64,000 bases of DNA from Streptomyces cellostaticus (GTDB lineage Bacteria; Actinomycetota; Actinomycetes; Streptomycetales; Streptomycetaceae): NCBI RefSeq assembly GCF_001513965.1, contig NZ_KQ948032.1:1-64000 (forward strand), given 5' to 3'. A program made the position numbers and the translations under genes. Shown here piece by piece: positions 41,771 through 50,763 of this stretch. The notes under the pieces are model-generated. The model was not told where the DNA came from. It searched no databases and worked only from the letters and a program-made list of their open reading frames with translations. Numbering within the stretch: position 1 is the first letter of the stretch; each line of letters opens with the position of its first letter.

Positions 41771-42789
41771 AGGAGCACCGTCCCGGTCAGTACGGCGCCC
41801 ACGACGGCCAGGACGAACGTGGCGGGGGCGAAGCGGAGCGCGAAGCCGCGGCCGAACGTCCCCGCCTGCATCGCGAAGAGCTTGAGGTCGATCATCGGGC
41901 CCACCACCAGGAACACCAGCTTGGCCGTCAGGGAGAACTGGGTGAGGGAGGCCGCGACGAACGCGTCCGCCTCCGAGCAGATGGACAGCAGTACGGCGAG
42001 CACGGCGAGGGCGAGGACGGAGACCAGGGGGTTGTCGGCCGCCGTGCGCAGCCACGCCGCCGGGGTCGCCGCCTTCAGCGTGGCCGCGGCCATCGCGCCC
42101 AGCACGAGGAAGCCGCCCGCGTGCATGGTGTCGTGCCGGACCGAGTTCCAGAACGCCTCCCCCTTGGTCGCGCCCTCGTGCGCGCCGTGGGCCGGCGGGC
42201 GCAGCCAGTCCGTACGGCCCAGGCGCTGCCACAGCCAGCCCATCGCGCAAGCCACCAGAAGGCTGGCCAGGAACCGGGCCAGGACCATCTCCGGTCTGCC
42301 GGGGAAGGCGACCGCGGTGGCGGTCAGGACGATCGGGTTGATCGCGGGAGCGGACAGGAGGAAGGCCAGGGCGGCCGCGGGGGTCACCCCCCTGCGGACC
42401 AGCGCGCCCGCCACCGGGACCGATGCGCACTCGCAGCCCGGAAGCACCGCGCCCGCTATCCCGGCCACCGGCACGGCCAGGGCGGGGCGTTGCGGGAGGG
42501 CGCGCGCGAAGAAGGCGGGGGGTACGAAGACCGCGATCGCTGCCGAGAGCAGGACCCCGAGGACGAGGAAGGGCAGCGCCTGGACCGTCACGGCCACGAA
42601 CACCGTCATCCAGCTCTGCATCAGCGGGGTGCCGAGGGCCCCGCGGATCGGGGACTGGGCGAGCACCGCCAGCAGCAGGACCAGCGTCAGGACGAGGGGG
42701 GAGCTCAGGCGCCGGTCCCCTTGATCGGACGGGTGGCGCGCCGGAGCCCGCTCGGTGGCGCCGGGCGGGGCGTCTTCGGTGATGGCCAC
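41767..42789 (-). CDS. ArsP/DUF318-type permease
   Basis: A 340-residue integral membrane protein with about eight helices and the family signatures LPGCECASVPVAGALVRRG and FLLSAPAINPIVLTATAVAF. Related ArsP proteins export organoarsenicals, but many actinobacterial members paired with the TIGR03943 protein are uncharacterised. ATG 42789; the gene runs into its partner by overlap. I looked for a zinc-regulator box upstream and saw none. Confidence 0.85.
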   Translation of the reverse strand: MAITEDAPPGATERAPARHPSDQGDRRLSSPLVLTLVLLLAVLAQSPIRGALGTPLMQSWMTVFVAVTVQALPFLVLGVLLSAAIAVFVPPAFFARALPQRPALAVPVAGIAGAVLPGCECASVPVAGALVRRGVTPAAALAFLLSAPAINPIVLTATAVAFPGRPEMVLARFLASLLVACAMGWLWQRLGRTDWLRPPAHGAHEGATKGEAFWNSVRHDTMHAGGFLVLGAMAAATLKAATPAAWLRTAADNPLVSVLALAVLAVLLSICSEADAFVAASLTQFSLTAKLVFLVVGPMIDLKLFAMQAGTFGRGFALRFAPATFVLAVVGAVLTGTVLL

Positions 42790-42898
42790 GGGTGCGTACC
42801 TCCGGCTGTGTCTCCCTCCCCATCAGTACGCGGTTCCTGGCACAGGTGTTCACCTCGTTGCTGGAACCACCCGTCTCCTTGGGGCAGTCTTTTCCCTC

Positions 42899-44794
42899 GT
42901 GGCGAGTGTTCCGTATCAGGGTGGGCCCGGTGCCCCGTCGACGCACATGGTGGTGTGCGGCGACGACGGTCTCGCGTACCGGCTGGCCGCCGAGTTGCGC
43001 GGGGTCCACGGCGAGCAGGTCACCCTCGTGGTCCCGCCGGACGAGCGCACCGCCCGGCCCCCGGTGGTCGGGCGGGCCCGGGCCGCCTCCGCCGCGCTGC
43101 TCGACCGGGTGGTCAGCGCCGCCGTCGGCCGGGGCGGCGGCAACGGGTCCGGCACCACGGCAGGCAGCAGCGGCAACGGCACCAACGGCCAACGGACCGA
43201 CGGCGAACGGGTGTTGGAGGCGGCCGACCTCACCGAGGCCGTGCTCGCCGAGGCCGGAGTGGAGCGTGCCACCGCGCTGGCGCTCGTGCACGACGACGAC
43301 GAGACCAACATCCGGGCCGCGCTGACCGCCCGCCGGCTCAACCCGCGCCTGAGGCTCGTCCTGCGGCTGTACAACCGGCGGCTGGGCCAGCACATCGAGG
43401 AACTCCTCGACCAGACAGCCGCGTTGGCCTCCGGCGAGGGGACCGCCTCAGGCCCGGAGCCGTCCACGACCGTGCTGTCCGACGCCGACACCGCCGCGCC
43501 CGCGCTGGCCGCCGCCGCCGTCGCCGGCACCACCAAGGTCGTGCAGACCGACAGTCTGCTGCTGCGGGCCGTGGAGCGACTGCCGTCCCGGGACGGGCAG
43601 ATCGCCGATCCCGGGCTGTGCACCCTGGCCCTGCTCTCGGCGACCGGCACGGATCCCGCCGGGGCGGACGGCTCCGACGGCAGCGGGGAACAGGGGCCCC
43701 GGCTGCTGCCGGGCGACGAGGAGGTACGGCAGGCCACCGGGCGGGCCGCCGTGGTGCTGGAGCAGGTGTCGTCCTTCGGCGGGCCGGAGTCGGCCGCGCC
43801 CGGGCGCGGGGTGGGGGTCGTACCGCCGCTCGCCTCGCTGTTCTCGCGGCGGCTGCGGTGGTCGCTGGCCGGGATCGTGGCGTGTGTGGTCGCGCTCGCC
43901 GTCGCGCTGTGGGTGGTCACCGGTATCCATCCGCTCGGGGCCTTCTATCTGACGCTGCTGGACCTGTTCGCGATCGACAACCCGGCCATCGGGGCGTCCC
44001 TCGGCCGGCAGATCCTCCAACTCCTTTCCGGACTGGTCGGGTTGCTGTTGCTGCCGGTGCTGCTGGCGGCCGTACTCGAAGCCCTCGGCACCTTCCGGAC
44101 CGCCTCCGCGCTGCGGAAGCCGCCCCGCGGGCTCGGCGGGCATGTGGTGCTGCTCGGACTCGGGAAGATCGGCACCCGGGTGCTGACCCGGCTGCGGGAG
44201 CTGCACATTCCCGTGGTGTGCGTGGAGTCCGACCCGGAGGCACGAGGCCTTGCGACCGCGCGGCGGCTGCGGGTGCCGGTGGTGCTCGGGGATGTCACGC
44301 AGGAGGGGGTGCTGGAGGCCGCGAAGATCCATCGGGCGCATGCGCTGCTCGCGGTGACCAGCGCGGACACGACGAATCTGGAGGCCGTGCTGTACGCGCG
44401 GTCCGTACGGCCGGATCTCCGGGTGGTACTCCGGCTGTACGACGACGACTTCGCCACCGCGGTGTACCGGACCATGCGGGCCGCCCATCCCCATGCCTCG
44501 ACGCGGAGCCGGAGTGTGTCGCACCTGGCCGCCCCTGCTTTCGCGGGGGCGATGCTGGGGCGGCAGGTGCTGGGGGCGATACCGGTGGAGCGGCGGGTGC
44601 TGCTGTTCGCCGCGGTCGAGGTGGACGGGCACCCGGAGTTGGAGGGGCGGACGGTGTCGGAGGCGTTCCGGGCCGGGGCCTGGCGGGTGCTGGCGTTGGA
44701 AGGGCGCGCTGATGTGCTCGGCGATTATGTGCTGGCCAAGGGGGATCGGGTTGTCGTTGCCGCAACTCGCCGAGGCCTGGCCGAGCTGGGCTGA
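42899..44794 (+). CDS. NAD-binding TrkA/RCK protein with membrane region (potassium channel-like)
   Basis: A 631-residue protein with two TrkA-N (RCK) modules. The first is near STHMVVCGDDGLAYRLAAEL. The second (GGHVVLLGLGKIGTRVLTRL, then VVCVESDPEARGLATARRL and VVLGDVTQEGVL) carries a full nucleotide-binding GxGxxG. Between them lie at least two membrane helices (LAGIVACVVALAVALWVV and LLSGLVGLLLLPVLLAAVLEAL). This is the layout of potassium-channel-associated proteins. The GTG 42899 start is uncertain; ATG 42944 is an alternative. It probably gates or forms a K+ pathway. Confidence 0.8.
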   Translation: MASVPYQGGPGAPSTHMVVCGDDGLAYRLAAELRGVHGEQVTLVVPPDERTARPPVVGRARAASAALLDRVVSAAVGRGGGNGSGTTAGSSGNGTNGQRTDGERVLEAADLTEAVLAEAGVERATALALVHDDDETNIRAALTARRLNPRLRLVLRLYNRRLGQHIEELLDQTAALASGEGTASGPEPSTTVLSDADTAAPALAAAAVAGTTKVVQTDSLLLRAVERLPSRDGQIADPGLCTLALLSATGTDPAGADGSDGSGEQGPRLLPGDEEVRQATGRAAVVLEQVSSFGGPESAAPGRGVGVVPPLASLFSRRLRWSLAGIVACVVALAVALWVVTGIHPLGAFYLTLLDLFAIDNPAIGASLGRQILQLLSGLVGLLLLPVLLAAVLEALGTFRTASALRKPPRGLGGHVVLLGLGKIGTRVLTRLRELHIPVVCVESDPEARGLATARRLRVPVVLGDVTQEGVLEAAKIHRAHALLAVTSADTTNLEAVLYARSVRPDLRVVLRLYDDDFATAVYRTMRAAHPHASTRSRSVSHLAAPAFAGAMLGRQVLGAIPVERRVLLFAAVEVDGHPELEGRTVSEAFRAGAWRVLALEGRADVLGDYVLAKGDRVVVAATRRGLAELG

Positions 44795-44799
44795 ACCGC

Positions 44800-44859
44800 C
44801 CAGGGGGCTCCGCCCCCTGGCCCCCCGTCTCGCCCACCCGCCCACCCGACTCGGTGGGC
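44800..44859. terminator. Double hairpin between convergent genes
   Basis: CCAGGGGGC (44800-44808) pairs with GCCCCCTGG (44812-44820) over a 3-nt loop, and GCCCACC (44840-44846) pairs with GGTGGGC (44853-44859) over 6 nt. They lie between the TrkA-type gene and the S9 peptidase gene and can serve both directions. Confidence 0.8.
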
Positions 44860-44871
44860 CGCAAAGACGGC

Positions 44872-46689
44872 CTACAGCTCCAGGTGCCTCCCCGCGAACT
44901 CCATCTCCAGTCTGAGCTGCTTGATCCGCTCGTCCACCACCAGTGACCCGTGGCCCGCGTCGTACCGGTACACCTCGTGCACGGCCCCCCGGGCCTCCAG
45001 CCGCTTGACGTAGTTGTCGATCTGGCGGATCGGGCAGCGCGGGTCGTTGACGCCCGCCGAGATGTAGACGGGGGCCTTGACCTGGTCGACATAGGTCAGC
45101 GGGGACGAGGCCTCGAAGCGCTCGGGGACCTCCTCCGGCGTACCGCCCAGCAGCGTGCGGTCCATGGCCTTCAGGGACTCCATCTCGTCGTGGTACGCGG
45201 TGACGTAGTCCGCGACCGGCACGACCGCGACGCCCACCGTCCACGCCTCGGGCTGGGCGCCGACGCCGAGGAGGGTCAGATAGCCGCCCCAGGAGCCGCC
45301 GGTGAGGACCAGGCGGGCGGGGTCGGCGAGGCCCGAGGCGACCGCCCAGTCGCGGACCGCGGCCACGTCCTCCAGCTCGATCAGGCCGACCCGGTGCTTC
45401 AGGGCGTCCGTCCAGGCGCGGCCGTACCCCGTGGAGCCGCGGTAGTTGATGCGGATGACCGCGTAGCCGTGGTCCACCCAGGCGGCCGGGCCCGCGGCGA
45501 AGGAGTCGCTGTCGTGCCAGGTCGGGCCGCCGTGCAGGTCGAAGACCGTGGGGAGCGGGCCGGTGGTGCCCGCGGGCTTCTGGATCAGGGCGTGGATGCG
45601 GCCGCCGGGGCCGTCCACCCACGCGTCCTCGACCGGCACCGACGGCGGGCACTTCATGCCGGGCGGGTCCAGGACCACCCCGCCGGACGTCGAGCGGACC
45701 GCCGACGGCTCGGCCGCCGACGACCACAGGTACTCCACGCTGCCGTCGGGGCGGGCCGTCGCCCCGGAGACCGTGCCGGGCGGGGTGGGGATGCGGGTCA
45801 GTGCGCGGGCGGCCAGGTCGTAGCGGAACAGCTCGCTGCGGGCCTCGAAGCCGTGCACGATGAGCAGGCCGCTGCCGTCCGGATACCACTCGGCGCTGAC
45901 GTCGCCGGGCAGCTCGAGGCCCAGGTCCGTCTCCTCGCCCGTCGCCACGTCCCACACCAGGGGCTCCCAGCGGCCGCGGCGCTGGTGGCCGATGAGGAGA
46001 CGGGTGTCGCCGTCGACCGGTGCGAAGCCGAGGACCTCCAGGCCGAGTTCCTCGGTGCCGCCCTTGGTGTCGTCCAGGTCGGCGACCGGCGTGCCGTCCG
46101 GGCGCAGCACGCGCAGGGCCGCGTGCATGGCGTCGCCGTGCTCGGTGTGCTCGATCGCGATCAGCGAGCCGTCGTGCGAGAGATCGCCGACGCCCGCCGA
46201 CTCACGATGCCGGTAGATCTCGACCGGGTCCTCGCCCGCGCGCGCGAGATGGATCGTGCTGCCCTCCTCGTCCGTCGAGCGGCCGACCACCGCCGTGCGG
46301 CCGTCGCGGGCCAGGCCCAGACCGGCCGGGTAGGAGGGCTCCAGGCCCGGGACGGCCGTCTCGTCCGGGCCGCCCGCGAAGGGCTGGCGGCGCCAGACGC
46401 CGAACTCGTCGCCGTCCTTGTCGTCGAACCACCAGATCCACGCGCCGTCCGGGGAGAGGATGCCGTCCGTCGTGCCGTTCGGCCGGTCCGTCGCCTGCCG
46501 CTGCCCGCCCGTCGCCCGGTCCCAGGCGTACAGCTCGTACGTCCCCGTCGCGTTCGACACGAACAGGGAGCGGTCCGGTGCGTCCTCGGCCCAGTCGGGC
46601 AGCGAGACCCGCGGCGCCCGAAAGCGCTTCTCCCAGTCCGGCATCTCCGGCATATCCGGTGTCCTGCTCTCACTCTTGGCCCCAGTCAT
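44872..46689 (-). CDS. S9 family serine peptidase (prolyl oligopeptidase type)
   Basis: A 605-residue cytosolic peptidase with an N-terminal beta-propeller (TGTYELYAWDRATGG, SPDGAWIWWFDD, LSHDGSLIAIEHTEHG) and a C-terminal alpha/beta hydrolase domain. The nucleophile lies in LTGGSWGGYLTLL, the Asp follows in ISAGVNDPRCP, and the His is in YDAGHGSLVV. It should cleave small peptides, as in acylaminoacyl or dipeptidyl peptidases. Divergent from the methyltransferase gene with a short shared promoter region. Confidence 0.92.
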   Translation of the reverse strand: MTGAKSESRTPDMPEMPDWEKRFRAPRVSLPDWAEDAPDRSLFVSNATGTYELYAWDRATGGQRQATDRPNGTTDGILSPDGAWIWWFDDKDGDEFGVWRRQPFAGGPDETAVPGLEPSYPAGLGLARDGRTAVVGRSTDEEGSTIHLARAGEDPVEIYRHRESAGVGDLSHDGSLIAIEHTEHGDAMHAALRVLRPDGTPVADLDDTKGGTEELGLEVLGFAPVDGDTRLLIGHQRRGRWEPLVWDVATGEETDLGLELPGDVSAEWYPDGSGLLIVHGFEARSELFRYDLAARALTRIPTPPGTVSGATARPDGSVEYLWSSAAEPSAVRSTSGGVVLDPPGMKCPPSVPVEDAWVDGPGGRIHALIQKPAGTTGPLPTVFDLHGGPTWHDSDSFAAGPAAWVDHGYAVIRINYRGSTGYGRAWTDALKHRVGLIELEDVAAVRDWAVASGLADPARLVLTGGSWGGYLTLLGVGAQPEAWTVGVAVVPVADYVTAYHDEMESLKAMDRTLLGGTPEEVPERFEASSPLTYVDQVKAPVYISAGVNDPRCPIRQIDNYVKRLEARGAVHEVYRYDAGHGSLVVDERIKQLRLEMEFAGRHLEL

Positions 46690-46760
46690 GCGCCCATACT
46701 GCCTGGCCGCACGGACAATTCGCTGGCGAGTCCACTCAGCCTGTGGATAACTTCCGGATC

Positions 46761-47633
46761 ATGACCACCAAGTCCGCACACACGTCCGCCCCGAGCACCC
46801 CGCCCGCACTCCGGTCCACCCCCGAGGGCTGGCGCGAGGACAACCGGGCCATGTGGGACGAGCGGGTTCCCGTCCACGTCGCAAGCGCGTACTACGACCT
46901 CGACGGCTTCCGCGCCCGCGGGGACGTCCTGCGGGACTTCGAGACCGCGGAGGTCGGCGACGTCACCGGCAGGTCGCTGCTGCACCTGCAGTGCCACATC
47001 GGGCTCGACACCCTCTCCTGGGCCCACCGCGGCGCGGCCCGCGTGGTCGGACTCGACTTCTCGGCACCGGCCGTCGAGGCGGCCCGCGGCCTGGCGGCCG
47101 ACCTCGGGTACGGGCCGGACCGGGCGGCCTTCGTGACGAGTGACGTGTACGACGCGGCCGACGCCGTACCCGAGCCGTCGTACGACATCGTCTACACGGG
47201 CCTCGGCGCACTGTGCTGGCTGCCGGACATCCGGCGCTGGGCCGAGACGGCGTCCTCCCTCGTCGCGCCCGGCGGCTTCCTCTACCTCGCCGAGTTCCAC
47301 CCGATCACCGACGCGCTGGACGACGAGACCGGCTCGACGCTCGTACGCGACTACTTCGCGCGCGACGCCCAGGTGTGGGACGAACCCGGCACCTACGCCG
47401 ACCAGGGCGCCGCCACCGTCCACAACCGCAGCGTCGAGTGGCAGCACACTCTCGGCGACGTGGTCTCCGCCCTCGCCGCGACCGGCCTGCGCCTGGAGTT
47501 CCTGCACGAGCACGACGTCTCGCTCTTCCAGCGCTTCGAGAACTTCGAGGTACGGGACGGCTTGCACCGCTTCCCGGCGGGCCATCCGCGCATCCCGCTC
47601 ATCTATTCGCTGAAGGCCACGCGGCCCGCCTGA
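46761..47633 (+). CDS. SAM-dependent methyltransferase (class I)
   Basis: A 290-residue enzyme with motif I LHLQCHIGLDTLSWAHRGA, an acidic loop in VVGLDFSAPAVEAAR, motif II SYDIVYTGLGALCWL and a C-terminal region VEWQHTLGDVVSALAATGLRLEF. This resembles the common actinobacterial methyltransferase_25/11 type with an HEHD segment near the end. Substrate unknown. ATG 46761 lacks a strong ribosome site. A terminator hairpin follows. Confidence 0.88.
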   Translation: MTTKSAHTSAPSTPPALRSTPEGWREDNRAMWDERVPVHVASAYYDLDGFRARGDVLRDFETAEVGDVTGRSLLHLQCHIGLDTLSWAHRGAARVVGLDFSAPAVEAARGLAADLGYGPDRAAFVTSDVYDAADAVPEPSYDIVYTGLGALCWLPDIRRWAETASSLVAPGGFLYLAEFHPITDALDDETGSTLVRDYFARDAQVWDEPGTYADQGAATVHNRSVEWQHTLGDVVSALAATGLRLEFLHEHDVSLFQRFENFEVRDGLHRFPAGHPRIPLIYSLKATRPA

Positions 47634-47640
47634 CGGCCCG

Positions 47641-47670
47641 GGAACCGGACCCCGCAAAAGGTCCGGTTCC
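47641..47670 (+). terminator. Hairpin terminator after the methyltransferase gene
   Basis: GGAACCGGACC (47641-47651) pairs perfectly with GGTCCGGTTCC (47660-47670) over an 8-nt loop containing AAAA, 7 nt after the stop and 23 nt before the SURF1 start. Confidence 0.85.
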
Positions 47671-47693
47671 GGTCCCGCCGTACCGTTGAGGGC

Positions 47694-48488
47694 GTGTACC
47701 GGTTTCTGCTGACACCCCGCTGGTGGGGCATCAACGTCTTCGTGCTGCTCGCCATCCCGTTCTGCGTCTTCATGGGGTCGTGGCAGCTGAGCCGGTTCGA
47801 GGGGCGGGTGCAGGACCACCGTGCCGCGACCGAGCAGGCCGCCTCCGACAGGCACGGGGCGGCCCGGCCGCTGGCCGCGATGCTGCCCGTCGACAAGAGC
47901 ACCTCGGGACGGCGGGTCACCGCGAGCGGCCGGTACGGCAAGCAGCTCCTCGTGCCCGGCCGGGAGCTGGACGGCAAGCGCGGCTTCTACGTGCTGACGC
48001 TGCTGCGCACCGACTCCGGCAGGGCCCTGCCCGTGGTGCGGGGCTGGCTGCCCGGCAAGGCGGACCCCGCCAAGGCCGCTGCCCCGCCCGTCGGTGAGGT
48101 CACCGTCACCGGTGCGCTGCAGGCCTCCGAGACCCCGGGGGACAACGGGGTCAGCGCCCAGGGCGGGCTGCCCGCCGGGCAGACGGCGGCGATCAGCTCG
48201 GCCTCACTGGTGAACCTGGTGCCGGACAGGCTGTACGACGCCTGGGTCACCCTCGACCGGGCCGATGCGGGGATGAAGGCCGTGCCCGCGACCGCGCCGA
48301 ACGGCACCGGTCTCGACCTGAAGGCCTTCCAGAACCTCGGCTACACCGGGGAGTGGTTCGTCTTCGCGGGCTTCGTGGTCTTCATGTGGTTCCGGCTGCT
48401 GCGCCGCGAGGTGGAGTTCCAGCGGGACGCGGCACTCGGTCTGGTGCCGAAGCAGGAGGACGTCTCCTCCCCTGCGGCCACCGTCTGA
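47694..48488 (+). CDS. SURF1 family protein (cytochrome oxidase biogenesis)
   Basis: A 264-residue membrane protein with an N-terminal helix (WWGINVFVLLAIPFCVFMGSWQLSRFEGR), a central extracytoplasmic domain (GRRVTASGRYGKQLLVPGRE, RALPVVRGWLPGK) and a C-terminal helix (WFVFAGFVVFMWFRLLRREVEF). This two-helix plan with GxWQLxR is diagnostic of SURF1, which assists haem insertion into cytochrome c oxidase. Starts at GTG. Convergent with the gene at 48502. Confidence 0.92.
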   Translation: MYRFLLTPRWWGINVFVLLAIPFCVFMGSWQLSRFEGRVQDHRAATEQAASDRHGAARPLAAMLPVDKSTSGRRVTASGRYGKQLLVPGRELDGKRGFYVLTLLRTDSGRALPVVRGWLPGKADPAKAAAPPVGEVTVTGALQASETPGDNGVSAQGGLPAGQTAAISSASLVNLVPDRLYDAWVTLDRADAGMKAVPATAPNGTGLDLKAFQNLGYTGEWFVFAGFVVFMWFRLLRREVEFQRDAALGLVPKQEDVSSPAATV

Positions 48489-48501
48489 CGCCGTCCGGGG
48501 G

Positions 48502-49758
48502 TCACGCCCCGGCCAGCACCCCGGTGTAGTACACCGTCCCCGCGCAGGCGTTCGACACCGTCGCCGACACCGTCGGCGCGCCCGTCTGGGCGGTGTGGGT
48601 GACCAGGACGCTGCCGTCGGCCGTCGTGCCGTCCTCGGTGACGAGCTGGGTCGTGGTGCCGGCCGAAGTGCCGCCGGTCTCCGTGCTCCCGGTGGTGCCG
48701 GCGTCCGGGCTGGGCGTCGGGTCCGGCGAGGGGCCGCCGCTGTCCGAGCCGCCGGTGGTGGTGGTACCGCCGCCGGTGGTGGTGGGGCAGGTCTCGGAGG
48801 GGACGAAGGCGAACTTCTCCTCGTAGGCCGCACCCGGCTGCAGGACCAGCGCCGAGACCTCCAGGGAGGGGTCGGGCAGGCCGGCCGCCGCGTCCCCGGA
48901 CACATGCCGGGCACGCAGGACCTTGGCGGGATCCGCGGCGCCCTGGGCCGAGACGGCGACCGTGCCCGGGCCGCCGACGGTACAGCCGGCGGAGGAGATG
49001 TTGGTGACGCGGAAGGTGCCGTAGACGACCCCCGCGGAGTCGGGGGCGTCGACGCTCTGGGTGGCGGAGCCCAGCTGGACCGCCGTACACACCGGGGTGC
49101 CCGCGGCCAGGGTGGCGGACGGGTTGGCGCCGCCGGACGAGCTGCCGCCGGTGCCGCCCGGCTTGTCCGGCGTGCCGCCCTTGCTGCTGCTTCTGCCGTG
49201 CCCCGGGGTCCTGCCGTGGGAGCCGCCGGCGCTGCTGGAGCCGCCGTCGGGGTTCTTGCCCTGGCTGGTCCCGCCCTGCGCCTGGGACGACTGCCCGGCC
49301 AGGCCGGTGTTGGTGTCGGAGCCGCCGGAGTCGGAGACGTGGATCAGGGCGGGGATCGCGGTGCCGAGGAACAGGGCCGCGGCCGCCATGCCGACGACGG
49401 CCTGGCGCTTGCGGGCCCGCCGTGCGGGCACGGCGCGGCGCAGATGGTCCAGGGTGCCGGTGCGCGGTTCGATGTCGTCGACCGCGGAGTGCAGCATCCG
49501 GCGCAGGGACAGCTCGTCCGAGTCGAGCCCGTCATGGCCCGAGCCGAGCCCGAGCTCCGAGGCGAGCCCGTCGAGCCCGTTCGGGCCGAGCCTCTCGGGG
49601 CCCTTTTCGTCGGGGCCGTGGTTCACAGTTCCGTTCCCAGCGTGCGATTGCGTGTGCTCTTGCTCGTGCGGCTTCGTCGGTTCGTGCCAGGCGTAGGGCT
49701 CATGGCGCTCGTGCGAGTGGCGTTCATGGCCCTCACCCTCCTCGGCTTGCTCGCTCAT
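48502..49758 (-). CDS. Membrane protein coupled to an ECF sigma factor gene
   Basis: A 418-residue protein with a His/Glu-rich N-terminus (HERHSHERHEPYAWHEP), a cytoplasmic segment (LSLRRMLHSAVDDIEPRTG...LRRAVPARRARKR) and one membrane helix (AVVGMAAAALFLGTAIPALI). A secreted part has Ser/Gly-rich linkers and a beta domain with paired cysteines (PVCTAVQL...SSAGCTVGG, ETCPTT). GGAGG lies 7 nt before the ATG, which overlaps the sigma stop (ATGA). The position suggests a regulator of that sigma factor, though no zinc anti-sigma motif is visible. Confidence 0.8.
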   Translation of the reverse strand: MSEQAEEGEGHERHSHERHEPYAWHEPTKPHEQEHTQSHAGNGTVNHGPDEKGPERLGPNGLDGLASELGLGSGHDGLDSDELSLRRMLHSAVDDIEPRTGTLDHLRRAVPARRARKRQAVVGMAAAALFLGTAIPALIHVSDSGGSDTNTGLAGQSSQAQGGTSQGKNPDGGSSSAGGSHGRTPGHGRSSSKGGTPDKPGGTGGSSSGGANPSATLAAGTPVCTAVQLGSATQSVDAPDSAGVVYGTFRVTNISSAGCTVGGPGTVAVSAQGAADPAKVLRARHVSGDAAAGLPDPSLEVSALVLQPGAAYEEKFAFVPSETCPTTTGGGTTTTGGSDSGGPSPDPTPSPDAGTTGSTETGGTSAGTTTQLVTEDGTTADGSVLVTHTAQTGAPTVSATVSNACAGTVYYTGVLAGA

Positions 49759-50441
49759 GCCGATGCCTCCATGGCCACCCGCAGCGCGGCGATGCCCCGC
49801 GAGCCGTACGCCTTCACCGAGCCCAGCGAGATGCCGAGTGTCTCGGCGACCTGGGCCTCGGTCATGTCGGCGAAGTAGCGCAGTACGAGGACCTCGCGCT
49901 GGCGGCGCTGAAGCCCCTTCATCGCCTTGATGAGGTCGCGCCGCTCCAGCTGGTCGTAGGCGCCCTCTTCCGCGCTCGCCATGTCGGGCATCGGCTTGGA
50001 GAGCAGCTTCAGGCCGAGGATGCGCCGGCGCAGGGCGGAGCGGGAGAGGTTGACGACCGTCTGCCGCAGGTAGGCGAGGGTCTTCTCGGGGTCGCGGACG
50101 CGCTTGCGGGCCGAGTGGACGCGGATGAAGGCTTCCTGGACGACGTCCTCGCAGGAGGCGGTGTCGTCGAGGAGGAGCGCGGCGAGGCCGAGCAGCGAGC
50201 GGTAGTGCGCCCGGTAGGTCTCGGTGAGGTGGTCGACGGTGGTGCCGGCGACCGCGGCGTCCGTGTTGTCCGCGGTGGCCGCGTCGGAGCCGTCGCGCTG
50301 GCTGGGTATGCGGGCGGGCCGCGCTGCGGGCATGGGCGCGATCACCGGCATGCCGCCGGGAATGCGCGGCCGGAGCGCCGCGCGGGACGGCCGGAGCGCC
50401 GCGGTGCCGCGGGCCGCGCTGAGTTCGAGTACCTCTGCCAC
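49755..50441 (-). CDS. ECF RNA polymerase sigma factor, SigE family
   Basis: A 228-residue sigma factor. After a variable N-terminus (about 70 residues), region 2 is YRAHYRSLLGLAALLLDDTASCEDVVQEAFIRVHSARKRV. Region 4 is GLQRRQREVLVLRYFADMTEAQVAETLGISLGSVKAYGSRGIAAL. Both core-binding and -35-recognition helices are intact. The gene starts at GTG and is coupled to the membrane protein downstream. Upstream lie two tandem palindromic repeats that may control it. The position after asd fits the conserved Streptomyces order ask-asd-sigma. Confidence 0.9.
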   Translation of the reverse strand: MAEVLELSAARGTAALRPSRAALRPRIPGGMPVIAPMPAARPARIPSQRDGSDAATADNTDAAVAGTTVDHLTETYRAHYRSLLGLAALLLDDTASCEDVVQEAFIRVHSARKRVRDPEKTLAYLRQTVVNLSRSALRRRILGLKLLSKPMPDMASAEEGAYDQLERRDLIKAMKGLQRRQREVLVLRYFADMTEAQVAETLGISLGSVKAYGSRGIAALRVAMEASA

Positions 50442-50561
50442 GCCAGTTGGACACGTCTCCCCCCGCCAGGGTTGTACGTGCCGGGCGTCACATGTGCGAC
50501 AACCGACGGTGAAGCAAGTGCCGTCATGCGCCCCGCTCTTCCCTTATATCCCATTTGAACG

Positions 50562-50597
50562 GGCGTCCCCACGCCCCGATCACGGCGTCCCCACGCC
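50562..50597 (-). promoter_or_regulatory. Two tandem palindromic 14-mers upstream of the ECF sigma gene
   Basis: GGCGTCCCCACGCC occurs at 50562-50575 and 50584-50597, 22 bp apart (two helical turns). Each copy is itself a GGCGT/ACGCC inverted repeat around CCCC. On the sigma-gene strand a TATAAG hexamer follows about 20 nt after the nearer copy, which would overlap the -35 position. A dedicated regulator site is likely; the regulator is unknown. The rest of the 322-bp gap 50442-50763 shows no gene. Confidence 0.55.
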
Positions 50598-50640
50598 AGG
50601 ATCCTCACGTCTCACGCCCCGCAAGGGTGACGGCAAAGAC

Positions 50641-50671
50641 GCTCCCCGCCCTCCGCATGGTTGCGGGGAGC
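50641..50671 (-). terminator. Hairpin terminator after asd
   Basis: GCTCCCCGC (50641-50649) pairs with GCGGGGAGC (50663-50671) over a 13-nt loop, 92 nt beyond the asd stop in the direction of transcription. Confidence 0.6.
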
Positions 50672-50763
50672 GGGGAGAAAAATCCTCTGTCGCCGAGGAG
50701 CACGGTTCAAGTGGATTGGACCATGCTCCCGGCCACATTTCTTACATGGATCCTACAAACGTC

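Noticed and set aside
42790..42898. Zur-type zinc box in front of the ArsP-like permease pair
   Set aside because: Such pairs can be zinc regulated, but no AT-rich palindrome resembling a Zur site is visible.
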